A program made the translations under genes and the position numbers. From the NCBI GenBank assembly GCA_012970285.1, contig JIBW01000002.1:372001-436000 (forward strand): a DNA stretch of 64,000 bases. Direction: 5' to 3'. Positions 43,398 through 51,992 of this stretch are shown piece by piece (position 1 is the first letter of the stretch; each line of letters opens with the position of its first letter). A model generated the notes under the pieces. The model worked only from the letters and a program-made list of their open reading frames with translations, was not told the DNA's origin and did not search any database. The stretch comes from Bacillaceae bacterium JMAK1. Its GTDB lineage: Bacteria; Bacillota; Bacilli; Bacillales; Marinococcaceae.

Positions 43398-45092
43398 TTA
43401 GTTGTCATCTTTGTCTTGCGGATTTGCTGCTTTTGAATTACTAGTTTGTTTCCGTTTTTGTTGTTGTTCTTCTTTTTTTCTTGTTTTTTCTTGTTCACGA
43501 AGGCGTTTGCGTTCTTTACGTAATTGTTCTCGCTCTTCTTTTATAAGTTTCAGTTCCTCATTCATTTCTTTTCGACTTCGAGCTTCTTTTTGATCAATCG
43601 CTTTGCGCTCTTGAATTAACGATTTTATGAGTGAGACAGTCATTAGAATCATAATTACGGAAAACGGTAATGCAGCAATGATTGCTGCTGTTTGTAAGGC
43701 GTCCAATCCTCCAGCTAAAAGCAAGATCGCAGCAGCAGCAGATTGAATGACTCCCCAAACGGCCTTAACAGAGATTGGTGGATTCATGCTGCCTCCTGTT
43801 GTCTGCATTCCTAAAACGAATGTCGCTGAGTCAGCAGATGTAACGAAAAACGATGCAATTAGAAGTACAGAGAGACCGGTCATAATCGTCGCTAATGGAT
43901 ATTGCTCTAGGAGCGCAAACAATGCCATTTCTTCACCGTTAGCAGGGTCTGAAATCATTGAGAAAATGGCTCCGCCTGTTTGATTATCCAGTTCCATTGC
44001 AGCTGTACCAAATGTTGCAAACCACAAAGCACTAACGGCGGTGGGAGCTAAGATTACACCTAACACAAATTCTCGAATCGTACGTCCTCTTGAGACGCGA
44101 GCAATAAATGTTCCGACAAATGGTGCCCAAGAAATCCACCATGCCCAATAGAATAAGGTCCAATCACTGACCCAGCTAGTTGCCCTTTCATCGTCAAATG
44201 CAGCTAGCCTAAAACTCATTTGAGGGAGGTTTTGTAAGTAACTACCCACCGTTTGCGTAAATGCACTTAGCGACATAACAGTTGGACCTACAACTAAGAC
44301 GAAAAGTAAAAGCGCAAAGGCTAAGACGATATTCGCCATACTAAGTATTTTTATCCCTTTATTAATACCGGTTGATGCTGATGCAATATAAATGACCGTA
44401 ACAACTGCGATAATCCAAAGTTGTAATGTCGTGCTGTTTTCTACAGGAAAGAGTTGTGATAGTCCGGCACCAACTTGTGCAGTTCCAAGACCTAGAGAGG
44501 TTGCGACTCCAAAAATAGTAGCAAATACAACGATGAAGTTAATGAGAGTTCCAATCCAGCCGTCTGCTTTATCGCCAATTAATGGGCGGAAGGCTGCGCT
44601 AACGACACCTGGGGCATTGTGTCTGAATCCGAAGTAAGCAAGAGCAAGTGCTACGACAGAATAAATGGCCCAAGGGTGAAAGCCCCAGTGGAAGAAAGAA
44701 TATTGTAGAGCCTCGGCGGCAGCTCGGCTCGTTTCACCTTCAGCGGTTGCTGGGTTGTAGTAGTGGTTAAGTGGCTCTGCTGCTCCCCAGAAGACGAGCC
44801 CAATGCCCATACCAGCTGTAAACAAAAATGCGAACCAAGTAAAGTAATTGTATTCAGGTCGTTCGTCGGGTTTTCCAAGTCGAATTCTGCCAAAAGGACT
44901 GACGACAAGGAAAATTGAGAGGAGTACAAAGGCTGATGCAGTCAACATATAATACCAGCCAAGTTGTGTGGAAATTGCCGCTTGTAATGATGACAGCGTG
45001 TCCATCATATGCTCAGTTCCTATTGAGCCCCAAAGAATAAACAGGGCGGCAACGACCACGGAGATGTAAAACACAGGTGTAAGTCGTTTCAT
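43398..45092 (-). CDS. BCCT family glycine betaine/choline-type transporter
   Basis: 564 residues with twelve membrane helices. GMGIGLVFWGAAEPLNHY and the substrate-pocket segment WTLFYWAWWISWAPFVGTF, with further helices to about residue 490, define the betaine-carnitine-choline transporter family. It takes up compatible solutes with sodium. After the last helix comes a charged coiled-coil tail of some 65 residues, mostly Lys/Arg/Glu (KEEREQLRKERKRLREQE). Such tails sense osmolarity in OpuD/BetP relatives. Start 45092 is preferred to 45164 because of the first membrane helix and AGGAAG upstream. Confidence 0.9.
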   Translation of the reverse strand: MKRLTPVFYISVVVAALFILWGSIGTEHMMDTLSSLQAAISTQLGWYYMLTASAFVLLSIFLVVSPFGRIRLGKPDERPEYNYFTWFAFLFTAGMGIGLVFWGAAEPLNHYYNPATAEGETSRAAAEALQYSFFHWGFHPWAIYSVVALALAYFGFRHNAPGVVSAAFRPLIGDKADGWIGTLINFIVVFATIFGVATSLGLGTAQVGAGLSQLFPVENSTTLQLWIIAVVTVIYIASASTGINKGIKILSMANIVLAFALLLFVLVVGPTVMSLSAFTQTVGSYLQNLPQMSFRLAAFDDERATSWVSDWTLFYWAWWISWAPFVGTFIARVSRGRTIREFVLGVILAPTAVSALWFATFGTAAMELDNQTGGAIFSMISDPANGEEMALFALLEQYPLATIMTGLSVLLIASFFVTSADSATFVLGMQTTGGSMNPPISVKAVWGVIQSAAAAILLLAGGLDALQTAAIIAALPFSVIMILMTVSLIKSLIQERKAIDQKEARSRKEMNEELKLIKEEREQLRKERKRLREQEKTRKKEEQQQKRKQTSNSKAANPQDKDDN

Positions 45093-45273
45093 ACTAGCTA
45101 CCAACTTCCTAAAAATATTGCAATGAGTTAGTGAAAGCCAATAATTGCCTTCCAGATTTCTCATAAGTATTCATCTTAACAAATAAGTTGTCCTTTTTGG
45201 TAGGAAAATATTTCTCATTTTGTGTCGATTCCTGTACTATGGAAAATGAATGGAATTAAATGGAGGTGGACGT

Positions 45274-46143
45274 ATGAACAAGCCCAAAATGCTTATTGCT
45301 TTAGGAGCGTTGCCATTGCTCGTGTTAAGCGCCTGTGGCGACACTGAATCAGAGGAGACAGCAGCAGAAGTTGAAGGAACTGATGAACCAGTAGAAGAAG
45401 TCGAAACTGACATTGAAGATGAGAACAACCCAGACGATGAGCTAGAACCTGATGAGGAAAATGATAATTCTGATGAAGATGTTGAAGAAGAACCAGAAGA
45501 ACTTGAGCCTCAATATACATGGAATCAAGAAGCGGGGATCTTTGAAAGCATTGGAGATGCACAGAGTGAAGCAGTACTATTAACGATCGATGACGCACCT
45601 GACAATCATGCAGTTGAGATGGCGGAGATTTTACATAATCTTGATGTAAGTGCAATATTTTTTGTGAACGGACACTTTCTAACTACTGAAGAACAAGAAG
45701 AAGAGCTATTGCAAATTATGGATTATGGACATGCAATCGGGAATCATACGATGGGTCACCCAGACTTACAAACGATCTCTGAAGAAGAGCAATATGAAGA
45801 AATTGTTGGACTTAATGATGTAATTGAAGAAATTAGTGGTGAGCGCCCGGACTTTTTTAGAGCTCCGTTTGGTTTGAACACTGATTATACGAGAGAACTG
45901 GCGAAAGACGAAGAAATGCTATTGATGAATTGGACATACGGATATGACTGGGAAAGTGAGTATTTAGAGGCAGAACCACTCGCTGATGTTATGGTCAATA
46001 CCGAATTGTTGCGCAATGGCGCTAACTTACTCATGCACGACCGTGAATGGACGAAAGATGCTCTTGAAGATATTGTGTTAGGGATCGAAGAAAAGGGTTA
46101 CCGTTTTATTCATCCCGATGAAATTGTTCTTGAAGAAGAATAA
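45274..46143 (+). CDS. Polysaccharide deacetylase lipoprotein
   Basis: 289 residues. Signal peptide with lipobox LSAC, then a highly acidic linker of about 70 residues (DIEDENNPDDELEPDEEND region), then the NodB homology domain: motif 1 LLTIDDAP, motif 2 GNHTMGHPDL with the two metal histidines, and motif 3 RAPFGLNTDY. The late LLMHDREW supplies the catalytic His. Family members remove N-acetyl groups from peptidoglycan or chitin-like polymers outside the cell. ATG after TGGAGGTGG. Confidence 0.9.
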   Translation: MNKPKMLIALGALPLLVLSACGDTESEETAAEVEGTDEPVEEVETDIEDENNPDDELEPDEENDNSDEDVEEEPEELEPQYTWNQEAGIFESIGDAQSEAVLLTIDDAPDNHAVEMAEILHNLDVSAIFFVNGHFLTTEEQEEELLQIMDYGHAIGNHTMGHPDLQTISEEEQYEEIVGLNDVIEEISGERPDFFRAPFGLNTDYTRELAKDEEMLLMNWTYGYDWESEYLEAEPLADVMVNTELLRNGANLLMHDREWTKDALEDIVLGIEEKGYRFIHPDEIVLEEE

Positions 46144-46167
46144 GTTATACAATTTCACATGAAAATT

Positions 46168-46196
46168 GCACTGGATCTAGGTCTAGTGCATTTTTT
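46168..46196 (+). terminator. Terminator after the deacetylase gene
   Basis: TGCACTGGA pairs with TCTAGTGCA (one G-U), followed by T6. Confidence 0.75.
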
Positions 46197-46232
46197 AATG
46201 CAAAAAAAGTAAATGTGTTATACAAATAACCG

Positions 46233-46261
46233 TTGACAAGATCAATGTGACATCATATTAT
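46233..46261 (+). promoter_or_regulatory. Sigma-A promoter of SR1
   Basis: TTGACA (46233-46238), 17-base spacer, TATTAT (46256-46261). Confidence 0.8.
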
Positions 46262-46274
46262 AGTATTAACAGTA

Positions 46275-46288
46275 ATAAAACGCTTACA
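46275..46288 (+). promoter_or_regulatory. Degenerate cre-like site at the start of SR1
   Basis: ATAAAACGCTTACA fits the catabolite response element pattern TGNAANCGNTNNCA except for its first two positions. It lies just after the predicted transcription start. SR1 in B. subtilis is repressed on sugar (CcpN, weakly CcpA), so the site is plausible but unproved. Confidence 0.3.
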
Positions 46289-46301
46289 AGGAGTGTTGAA
46301 G

Positions 46302-46418
46302 ATGTCAATCATTATTTGTGGAACGTGTAATTGTACAATTGAACATTACCAAGGTGAGAAAATAGCGACATTATATAGTAGCTGTAACGAGTGCAAAAGC
46401 AAAAAGAAAAAGAAGTAA
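46302..46418 (+). CDS. sr1P: GapA-binding peptide SR1P
   Basis: 38 residues. The pattern IICGTCNCTIEHYQGEKIATLYSSCNEC follows SR1P, with a first CxxC, the EKIATLY centre and a second CxxC-like pair. SR1P is known to bind glyceraldehyde-3-phosphate dehydrogenase A and to promote its moonlighting with RNase J1. Both partners of that story, RNase J1 and the peptide, are encoded in this window. The C-terminal five lysines are unusual compared with the acidic or His-rich tails I know. ATG follows AAGGAG. Confidence 0.85.
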   Translation: MSIIICGTCNCTIEHYQGEKIATLYSSCNECKSKKKKK

Positions 46419-46427
46419 GATCATACG

Positions 46428-46462
46428 CCCCTTTAACGATAACTCGTTGAAGGGGTTTTTTC
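46428..46462 (+). terminator. Terminator of SR1
   Basis: CCCCTTTAACG pairs with CGTTGAAGGGG (one G-U), followed by T6. The gap on to 46736 holds a GAGCTCGT/ACGAGCTC hairpin near 46487-46511 and a candidate promoter TTGTCG-18-TACAAT before yktA. Confidence 0.88.
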
Positions 46463-46736
46463 TTGCTTCACAGTGTAGTTAAGAGGAGCTCGTGTATACT
46501 AAACGAGCTCAAGTGAAAACAAATCGTCTAGAGCGATTCTTGGGAAATGTAACGTGATACAGATTCGTCTGTAAGGAACACTCTTCGTTCAATGGGGAGG
46601 TTTCTCTTGAAGCTTTTTTGTAGCGAGAATTTACGTTGACTTTTGTCGTCTCTTTGCAATGTTTGGTACAATAAGTGCGCGGTTTATTTGTAGTAAGAAG
46701 AAAAAGTTGATCGGTTGTTCAAAGGAGGTAAGTAGA

Positions 46737-47015
46737 ATGGCAAAAGATGAAGTATCGATCCCCCTATCTCCAGATTGGACGCAAGAAGAAATTGTTGCTG
46801 TTGCAAATTTCTTCTCAGTGATCGAGCAGGCGTATGATCAAGGGGTGCTAGCGAGTGAAGTTCTTTCAGCATACAAAGATTTCAAAGCAGTGATCCCTTC
46901 TAAGAGTGAAGAGAAAAAGACGTTCCAAGAGTATGACGAGCAAGCTGATACCTCGACTTGGGCGGCAATTCAAAAAGCGAAATCAGTGGAGCCAGATGAA
47001 AAAGTAAAACTCTAA
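46737..47015 (+). CDS. yktA: UPF0223 family protein YktA
   Basis: 92 residues. The segment SIPLSPDWTQEEIVAVANFFSVIEQAYD is the UPF0223 hallmark, continuing to FQEYDEQADTSTWAAIQKAK. Cytoplasmic, helical, function unknown; it is adjacent to yktB as in B. subtilis but convergent with it. The start at 46737 follows AAAGGAGGTAAGTAGA; the frame opens 78 bases earlier without initiation signals. Confidence 0.9.
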   Translation: MAKDEVSIPLSPDWTQEEIVAVANFFSVIEQAYDQGVLASEVLSAYKDFKAVIPSKSEEKKTFQEYDEQADTSTWAAIQKAKSVEPDEKVKL

Positions 47016-47019
47016 AGAG

Positions 47020-47064
47020 AAAAATGGACAAAGAAGAGAACATCCCTTTCTTTGTCCATTTTTA
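47020..47064. terminator. Convergent terminator between yktA and yktB
   Basis: AAAAATGGACAAAGAA pairs with TTTCTTTGTCCATTTTT. Confidence 0.9.
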
Positions 47065-47691
47065 TTAGATGTTTAAACTGTGACGATATAACGGTAGTAG
47101 TGTCTCATATGTGTTTATAGCTGTTTCTTTTAATCGGTCGTAACTTTCAACTCGCTCATCACCGCGTTTAAGCTGCAAGCCAATGAGAAACTCGCCCTTT
47201 TTTACATCTCTAAACCGTTCAATTTTTGATCGTAATGCTTCTTCATCTAAATCTTGAAGTTTTTCTGCACTCTTTTTTGTATGGTCAGTGGAGATTGCGA
47301 ATTCTCCAGGTAACGATTTAATTTCATTAACTTCATTTAAGAAAGCTTGACCGATTTCCGATTTATTTGGTAGTTCATAAATGAACGCGAGCCAGATGAA
47401 CAAATGATCATCAAAAAGGCCGAGCTGGAAATGTGGGAGCTTTTTATATCCTCGTTTGTTTGGTGCAACTGCAAGCCATGAGTCGTTCGGTGGATTTGTC
47501 GTTCTTCTTAAATGCTTAGCAATGTGTAGATGCATTTCTTCACCAGTTAGACGATTAAGTTCTGTAGTTAGTTCGTCTCCAATGGCTTTGAACTTCGGTT
47601 GAATCTGATTGCGTAACGCTTCCATTCGGTTTTCTAAACCATCGATGGTGAATACGTCAAAGTCGGAAGGTGTAAATCCTGTTTTCTCCAT
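47065..47691 (-). CDS. yktB: UPF0637 family protein YktB
   Basis: 208 residues. FTPSDFDVFTIDGLENRMEALR, IAKHLRRTTNPPNDSWLA and LFDDHLFIWLAFIYE mark the DUF1054/UPF0637 family, a soluble alpha/beta protein of unknown role, in the same neighbourhood in B. subtilis. An AAAGGGGATC site precedes ATG on the minus strand. Confidence 0.9.
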   Translation of the reverse strand: MEKTGFTPSDFDVFTIDGLENRMEALRNQIQPKFKAIGDELTTELNRLTGEEMHLHIAKHLRRTTNPPNDSWLAVAPNKRGYKKLPHFQLGLFDDHLFIWLAFIYELPNKSEIGQAFLNEVNEIKSLPGEFAISTDHTKKSAEKLQDLDEEALRSKIERFRDVKKGEFLIGLQLKRGDERVESYDRLKETAINTYETLLPLYRHSLNI

Positions 47692-47799
47692 AATGATCCC
47701 CTTTCTATTTATATTGTACTAAGTTGAAGGTGTCTTGTCATACAATGAGACACAAATCGTGTACGTGCATTTACCTAAAACATCGAATTAGAATGTCAT

Positions 47800-47827
47800 T
47801 TGAAAATCGAAGCGCATATGATATAAT
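47800..47827 (+). promoter_or_regulatory. Promoter of the YkzI-like gene
   Basis: TTGAAA (47800-47805), 16-base spacer, TATAAT (47822-47827). Predicted transcription start near 47834. Confidence 0.7.
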
Positions 47828-47869
47828 ATCCGAAATCAGAATTTTTAATCATGTGTCGCAGGTGATCGA

Positions 47870-47930
47870 AAGGCTTGGCCATCCGCCAAGTTCATAGGCG
47901 GCCCTAAGTTTTTCGGACAAAAAATGAGGG
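47870..47930 (+). promoter_or_regulatory. Structured leader of the YkzI-like gene
   Basis: Two folds are exclusive: CTTGG/CCAAG (47874-47878 with 47886-47890) or CCGCC/GGCGG (47883-47887 with 47897-47901), the latter extended by GG-CC and CTT-AAG. A second hairpin pairs CCCT and TTTTT (47902-47913) with AAAAA and AGGG (47919-47930) and would cover the GAGGGG ribosome binding site of the gene. I do not recognise a known riboswitch class. Confidence 0.5.
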
Positions 47931-47939
47931 GTGTATGTA

Positions 47940-48128
47940 ATGGAACAAGTGATTCAAGCGATGAAGAGAAACGACGCTGAGAAACGAATTCCTGTTGTAC
48001 GTCTAGAGATTGATTACGAATTGGTCACCCTACACGATTTTATGGTAGCGAATGATGAAAAGGGAATTGAACAAGTTAAACTTAAGTTGAAGAAACTTAC
48101 TCAAGAATTGCTGAGGCTTGAAGGATAA
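47940..48128 (+). CDS. YkzI-like small protein
   Basis: 62 residues, cytoplasmic and helical, with IPVVRLEIDYELVTLHDFM followed by a charged helix KGIEQVKLKLKKLTQELLRLEG. Location between yktB and the suhB-type yktC is that of ykzI in B. subtilis. Function unknown. ATG 47940 is eight bases from GAGGGG; GTG 47931 is too close. A complete transcription unit with promoter, leader and terminator. Confidence 0.65.
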   Translation: MEQVIQAMKRNDAEKRIPVVRLEIDYELVTLHDFMVANDEKGIEQVKLKLKKLTQELLRLEG

Positions 48129-48144
48129 CCATACAGGGATTTCT

Positions 48145-48170
48145 AGCGGGCAGAAGCCCGCTTTTTTTTA
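48145..48170 (+). terminator. Terminator after the YkzI-like gene
   Basis: AGCGGGC pairs with GCCCGCT around AGAA, followed by T8. Confidence 0.92.
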
Positions 48171-48236
48171 CTTTCAATGTCATGTAAGCTAAACTAAGTG
48201 GAAGAGACTGGATGGCTGGGAGAAGGAGCGAGTGTA

Positions 48237-49037
48237 TTGGAGACGCAACAAATGAACTGGTCAGCTTTAAAAGACGAGGCGGTATCTTTTGTAAAAACGG
48301 CAGCAACCCGCATTGTCGATGTGGAGCGAGAATCCTTACATATAGATACGAAAGAAGATGCAGATGATCTTGTTACAGATAAAGATATTGAGATTCAACG
48401 GGTCATGACCGACCAAATTCGAAAATGTTATCCGAATCACCGGATCGTCGGTGAAGAAGGAGAGCATGAAGATGTTCATAACGATGACACGGTTACGTGG
48501 ATCATTGATCCGATTGACGGGACGACAAATTTCGTTCATCAGTCGATGAACTATTGTATTTCTGTTGGGATTTATCAACGAGGAATCGGACATGTTGGCG
48601 TCATTTATGACGTAAAAGGCGAAGAGTGGTTTACTGCAGTCCGAGGGCTTGGTGCATATATGAACGGGAAGAGGTTGCAACGAAGAACTTCAGTGCCATT
48701 CGAGCAAGCGATTTTAGGCTTTAATGCGAGGTGGCTCGTCGGTAAAGCAGACGATTCACTTAAACAAGGTTTTCAGACGATCGTACGTGATGTTCGTTCG
48801 GTACGGTCGTATGGCTCAGCAGCTCTTGAGAGTGCTTATGTTGCAGCGGGACGTTTAGACGGGTACATGAGTTTACGTTTATCACCGTGGGATTTTGCAG
48901 CAGCGAAAGTGTTGTTAGAAGAAACGGGTTGTGAATGCGTAAAAGTCGATGGTTCACCGATTTCTATAGAAGATCAGAGTACGTATTTAGCCGCAGTGCC
49001 GAATGTTAGCGAGGAGTTTCTGAGGCGATTACAATAA
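48237..49037 (+). CDS. suhB: Inositol monophosphatase family protein (SuhB/YktC)
   Basis: 266 residues. The metal-dependent phosphatase motifs are VGEEGEHE, WIIDPIDGTTNFVHQ and SPWDFAAAKVLLEETG, in the right order and spacing. It hydrolyses inositol monophosphate or related sugar phosphates; YktC is the B. subtilis counterpart. The TTG start at 48237 is eight bases from GAAGGAG; a later ATG at 48252 has no site and an upstream ATG at 48198 is not supported. Confidence 0.9.
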   Translation: METQQMNWSALKDEAVSFVKTAATRIVDVERESLHIDTKEDADDLVTDKDIEIQRVMTDQIRKCYPNHRIVGEEGEHEDVHNDDTVTWIIDPIDGTTNFVHQSMNYCISVGIYQRGIGHVGVIYDVKGEEWFTAVRGLGAYMNGKRLQRRTSVPFEQAILGFNARWLVGKADDSLKQGFQTIVRDVRSVRSYGSAALESAYVAAGRLDGYMSLRLSPWDFAAAKVLLEETGCECVKVDGSPISIEDQSTYLAAVPNVSEEFLRRLQ

Positions 49038-49039
49038 CA

Positions 49040-49070
49040 AAAGAGCGTTCCAATTGGAACGCTCTTTCCT
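49040..49070. terminator. Convergent terminator between suhB and ylaF
   Basis: AAAGAGCGTTCC pairs with GGAACGCTCTTT around AATT. Confidence 0.9.
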
Positions 49071-49073
49071 GTT

Positions 49074-49250
49074 TTAAGAAGCAGTATTACGCGATCGATA
49101 TTTGGAAGAACCCATAAAGGCAATAACGACCATAACAGTTGCCGCAATGGCGATCAAGAAACTGCGTTCAGCAACAGCAACACCATATGTGGCAATGCCT
49201 AATACAGCTAAGACGGCTAAAAGCAATACGGGCCAATGAATATTCTTCAA
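49074..49250 (-). CDS. ylaF: YlaF-type small membrane protein (DUF5325)
   Basis: 58 residues. Two membrane helices (about 6-25 and 31-47) surround the conserved AERS turn, and the protein ends in a basic SSKYRSRNTAS tail. MKNIHWPVLLL and the position before typA match ylaF. TTG start seven bases after AGGTGA; GTG 49253 is an alternative. Function unknown. Confidence 0.75.
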   Translation of the reverse strand: MKNIHWPVLLLAVLAVLGIATYGVAVAERSFLIAIAATVMVVIAFMGSSKYRSRNTAS

Positions 49251-49404
49251 CACTTTTCACCTGCTTTTATTATTCTACTTTTAGTGTAACGGAATTTGTT
49301 GTAATTGGAAAGGCACTTTATGAAGTGGAGTTGTCAAGAGAGATGTGCTAAAATAGAAAAGTTGAACAGTATAAGTAACGGATTATAAGGGGAGAAGGCA
49401 TCTA

Positions 49405-51237
49405 GTGAATAATAAACATGAATTAAGAAATATAGCGATTATCGCACACGTAGACCATGGAAAAACGACACTTGTAGACGAATTATTAAAGCAATCAGGG
49501 ACTTTTAAAGAGCATGAACAAGTTGCTGAGCGAGCGATGGACTCGAATGATCTTGAGAAAGAACGAGGCATTACGATTCTCGCGAAAAACACAGCCATTC
49601 AATACAATGATACGAAGGTTAACATTTTAGATACTCCAGGACACGCGGACTTCGGTGGTGAAGTTGAGCGAATCTTGAAGATGGTAGATGGTGTACTTCT
49701 CGTTGTGGATGCTTACGAAGGCTGTATGCCACAGACACGTTTCGTTTTAAAGAAAGCATTAGCACAAGAATTGACACCAGTTGTCGTCGTTAACAAGATT
49801 GACCGTGAAAACGCACGTCCAGACGAAGTTGTTGATGAAGTGCTAGATCTTTTCATTGAGCTCGGGGCTACAGATGAGCAAATTGATTTCCCTGTTGTGT
49901 ACGCATCAGCGATTCAAGGAATCTCTAAACGTCCAGAAGACGAAGAGGATAGCGGCATGGAAGTTCTTTTTGATACGATCGTAAAAGAAGTTCCTGCACC
50001 TGTAGAAAACAGTGACGAAGGATTACAATTCCAAGTGACGATGCTTGAGTACAACGATTTCTTAGGCCGTATTGGTGTTGGGCGTATTTTCCGAGGTTCA
50101 CTGAACAAAGGTGATCGTTGTGTCGTTGTAAAACGTGACGGGAAAGAGCAATCGTTCCGCGTTAGTAAAATGTTCGGCTTCCACGGTTTAGAGAAGGTTG
50201 AAATTGAACATGCCTCTGCTGGAGACATTATTGCAATTGCCGGTATTGATGACATTAACGTAGGGGAGACAGTTTGTCATGAAGACAACATCGACCCACT
50301 ACCGCTCGTTCGAATTGATGAGCCGACACTACAAATGACGTTCCTTACGAACAACAGTCCATTTGCAGGACTTGAAGGCAGCCATGTGACGAGCCGTAAA
50401 TTAGAAGAGCGTCTGTTCCGTCAATTAGAAACAGATGTTAGTTTGAAAGTTGAGCAAACAGAATCACCAGATGCTTGGACGGTTTCAGGTCGTGGTGAGC
50501 TACACTTATCGATTCTCATTGAGAACATGAGACGTGAAGGTTATGAGCTACAAGTATCGAAACCAGAAGTTATTATTAAAGAAATCGACGGTGTGAAGTG
50601 TGAGCCGTATGAGCACGTTCAAGTAGACGTTCCAGACCAATATACAGGTTCAGTTATGGAGGCGCTTGGTGCACGTAAAGGCGAGATGCTCAACATGGAG
50701 CAACAAGGGGATGGACAAGTTCGTCTGGAGTTTAAGATCCCGTCTAGAGGTCTCGTAGGATACAGTACAGAATTTATGAGTCAAACAAAAGGCTACGGAA
50801 TCATTAACCACTCGTTCGATTCGTATCAACCTGCTTTTGACGGTCGCATCGCAGGGCGTCGTGAAGGTGTCTTAATTTCGAATGATAAAGGAAAAGCAAC
50901 GACTTACAGCATGACTCAACTTGAAGATCGTGGTGTCATGTTTATTGAACCAGGTACTGAAGTATATGAAGGAATGGTTGTTGGTGAACACAATCGTGAC
51001 AACGATCTTGCTGTAAACATTACGAAAGAAAAAGCAGCGAACAACATTCGTTCAGCAAACAAAGAACAAACAACAACGTTAAAACGACCTCGTATTCACA
51101 CACTTGAAGAAGCATTAGAGTATTTAGGTGATGATGAGTACTGTGAATTAACACCTGACTCAATTCGTTTACGTAAGAAGACGTTAAATACGGCGATGCG
51201 TGAACGTGAAACGAAACGTAAAAAGAAAACCTCGTAA
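49405..51237 (+). CDS. typA: GTPase TypA/BipA
   Basis: 610 residues. Translational GTPase motifs: G1 [10 protein letters not shown] (14-23), switch I RGITI, G3 DTPGHADF, G4 NKID. EF-G-like domains II, III, V follow and end in the TypA-specific C-terminal domain ([30 protein letters not shown] region). It assists 50S subunit assembly under cold or stress. GTG start with GGGGAGAAGG upstream. ylaH follows 29 bases later, as in B. subtilis (ylaG-ylaH). Confidence 0.96.
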   Translation: MNNKHELRNIAIIAHVDHGKTTLVDELLKQSGTFKEHEQVAERAMDSNDLEKERGITILAKNTAIQYNDTKVNILDTPGHADFGGEVERILKMVDGVLLVVDAYEGCMPQTRFVLKKALAQELTPVVVVNKIDRENARPDEVVDEVLDLFIELGATDEQIDFPVVYASAIQGISKRPEDEEDSGMEVLFDTIVKEVPAPVENSDEGLQFQVTMLEYNDFLGRIGVGRIFRGSLNKGDRCVVVKRDGKEQSFRVSKMFGFHGLEKVEIEHASAGDIIAIAGIDDINVGETVCHEDNIDPLPLVRIDEPTLQMTFLTNNSPFAGLEGSHVTSRKLEERLFRQLETDVSLKVEQTESPDAWTVSGRGELHLSILIENMRREGYELQVSKPEVIIKEIDGVKCEPYEHVQVDVPDQYTGSVMEALGARKGEMLNMEQQGDGQVRLEFKIPSRGLVGYSTEFMSQTKGYGIINHSFDSYQPAFDGRIAGRREGVLISNDKGKATTYSMTQLEDRGVMFIEPGTEVYEGMVVGEHNRDNDLAVNITKEKAANNIRSANKEQTTTLKRPRIHTLEEALEYLGDDEYCELTPDSIRLRKKTLNTAMRERETKRKKKTS

Positions 51238-51266
51238 CCTTTGATTAGGAAAAGGAGGAATCGATC

Positions 51267-51602
51267 GTGGAAGGTCGAGAGATGACTGTTGATGATGTGT
51301 CTTTTGCAGCGGGACTATTTAATTTACATGAAAACATTGCCTTAGGATTTTGGTTGTTATATTTGACTGTCGTAGTCCTTTCAATTGTCGTGTTTAACCT
51401 TGGATTTGCAAGGAAATTACCGCTTCTAAAAAACATCGTCGTCTATGCAGCACTTTTAATTGGATCATTAATTATTGCGTTCTTTGGCGTATTCTATCCT
51501 GTAGTCGAATCGCTCATTGTAGCGGGTCTTATACTCGGGATTTACCGAATCCGACTACGTATGCACAAACGGAATAAGCCGCAAAAAGAACAGACAAATT
51601 AA
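51267..51602 (+). CDS. ylaH: YlaH-like membrane protein
   Basis: 111 residues with three membrane helices (about 25-45, 54-75, 80-95) and a basic tail. GLFNLHENIALGFWLLYLTVVVLS and NLGFARKLPLLKN are the recognisable YlaH elements. GTG start directly behind AAAGGAGGA. Its role is unknown; it is coupled to typA in position. Confidence 0.88.
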   Translation: MEGREMTVDDVSFAAGLFNLHENIALGFWLLYLTVVVLSIVVFNLGFARKLPLLKNIVVYAALLIGSLIIAFFGVFYPVVESLIVAGLILGIYRIRLRMHKRNKPQKEQTN

Positions 51603-51641
51603 AACGGTACAGGTGAAAATTCACCTGTACCGTTTTTTTTA
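51600..51641. terminator. Convergent terminator between ylaH and ylaI
   Basis: AAAACGGTACAGGTGAA pairs with TTCACCTGTACCGTTTT, followed by further T residues. Confidence 0.92.
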
Positions 51642-51830
51642 TGGATTGTTTTTATGATGGGGAATGTGATAATTGCCAGTCGCAAGACGCTCTTCTGTTC
51701 GATTAGCAATGCGCTCATAGCAATCTTTACACGTATACGTATGAATCGGTCGGTTACGTAACTTCTTCGTAAGTGGGTCTTCGTCGTTTAAGGAATCAAC
51801 GCGATCACATAGTAAGCATTTCGCTCGCAC
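51639..51830 (-). CDS. ylaI: YlaI-type zinc-ribbon protein
   Basis: 63 residues with CLLC near the N-terminus and CKDC in the middle, separated by the basic LTKKLRNRPIHTY segment, the pattern of YlaI (DUF2197). Probably one zinc site. GTG start with AGGTGA at seven bases. The gene is convergent with ylaH and divergent from phoH, its conserved neighbourhood (ylaI-ylaK), with ylaJ missing. Confidence 0.85.
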   Translation of the reverse strand: MRAKCLLCDRVDSLNDEDPLTKKLRNRPIHTYTCKDCYERIANRTEERLATGNYHIPHHKNNP

Positions 51831-51992
51831 GTTTCGTTCACCTCGTTCAAAAAAAGATAAAAATCGTTTTTCATATAGTAATCGTGCAATGAAATTGAAA
51901 GACTTGTCAACATTGAAGCTCTCTGTGCATAAAAAAGTAGTAGAGGATCAATGCATTACGGATGGGGACCCTCAATGCCGGGAGGTAATCGA

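Larger units (their letters stand above)
46268..46462 (+). ncRNA. Dual-function regulatory RNA SR1 (candidate)
   Basis: A promoter-to-terminator unit of about 195 bases encloses only the SR1P peptide frame and untranslated flanks. In B. subtilis SR1 is about 205 bases, lies downstream of pdhD, pairs with ahrC mRNA and encodes SR1P. Size, location and peptide agree. Base pairing with ahrC could not be tested because ahrC is outside the window. speA, the next gene in B. subtilis, is absent here. Confidence 0.7.

Noticed and set aside
46609-46641. Ten-codon TTG frame with a GGGGAGG site before yktA
   Set aside because: Too short to judge, and a later promoter with its own RBS explains yktA expression.
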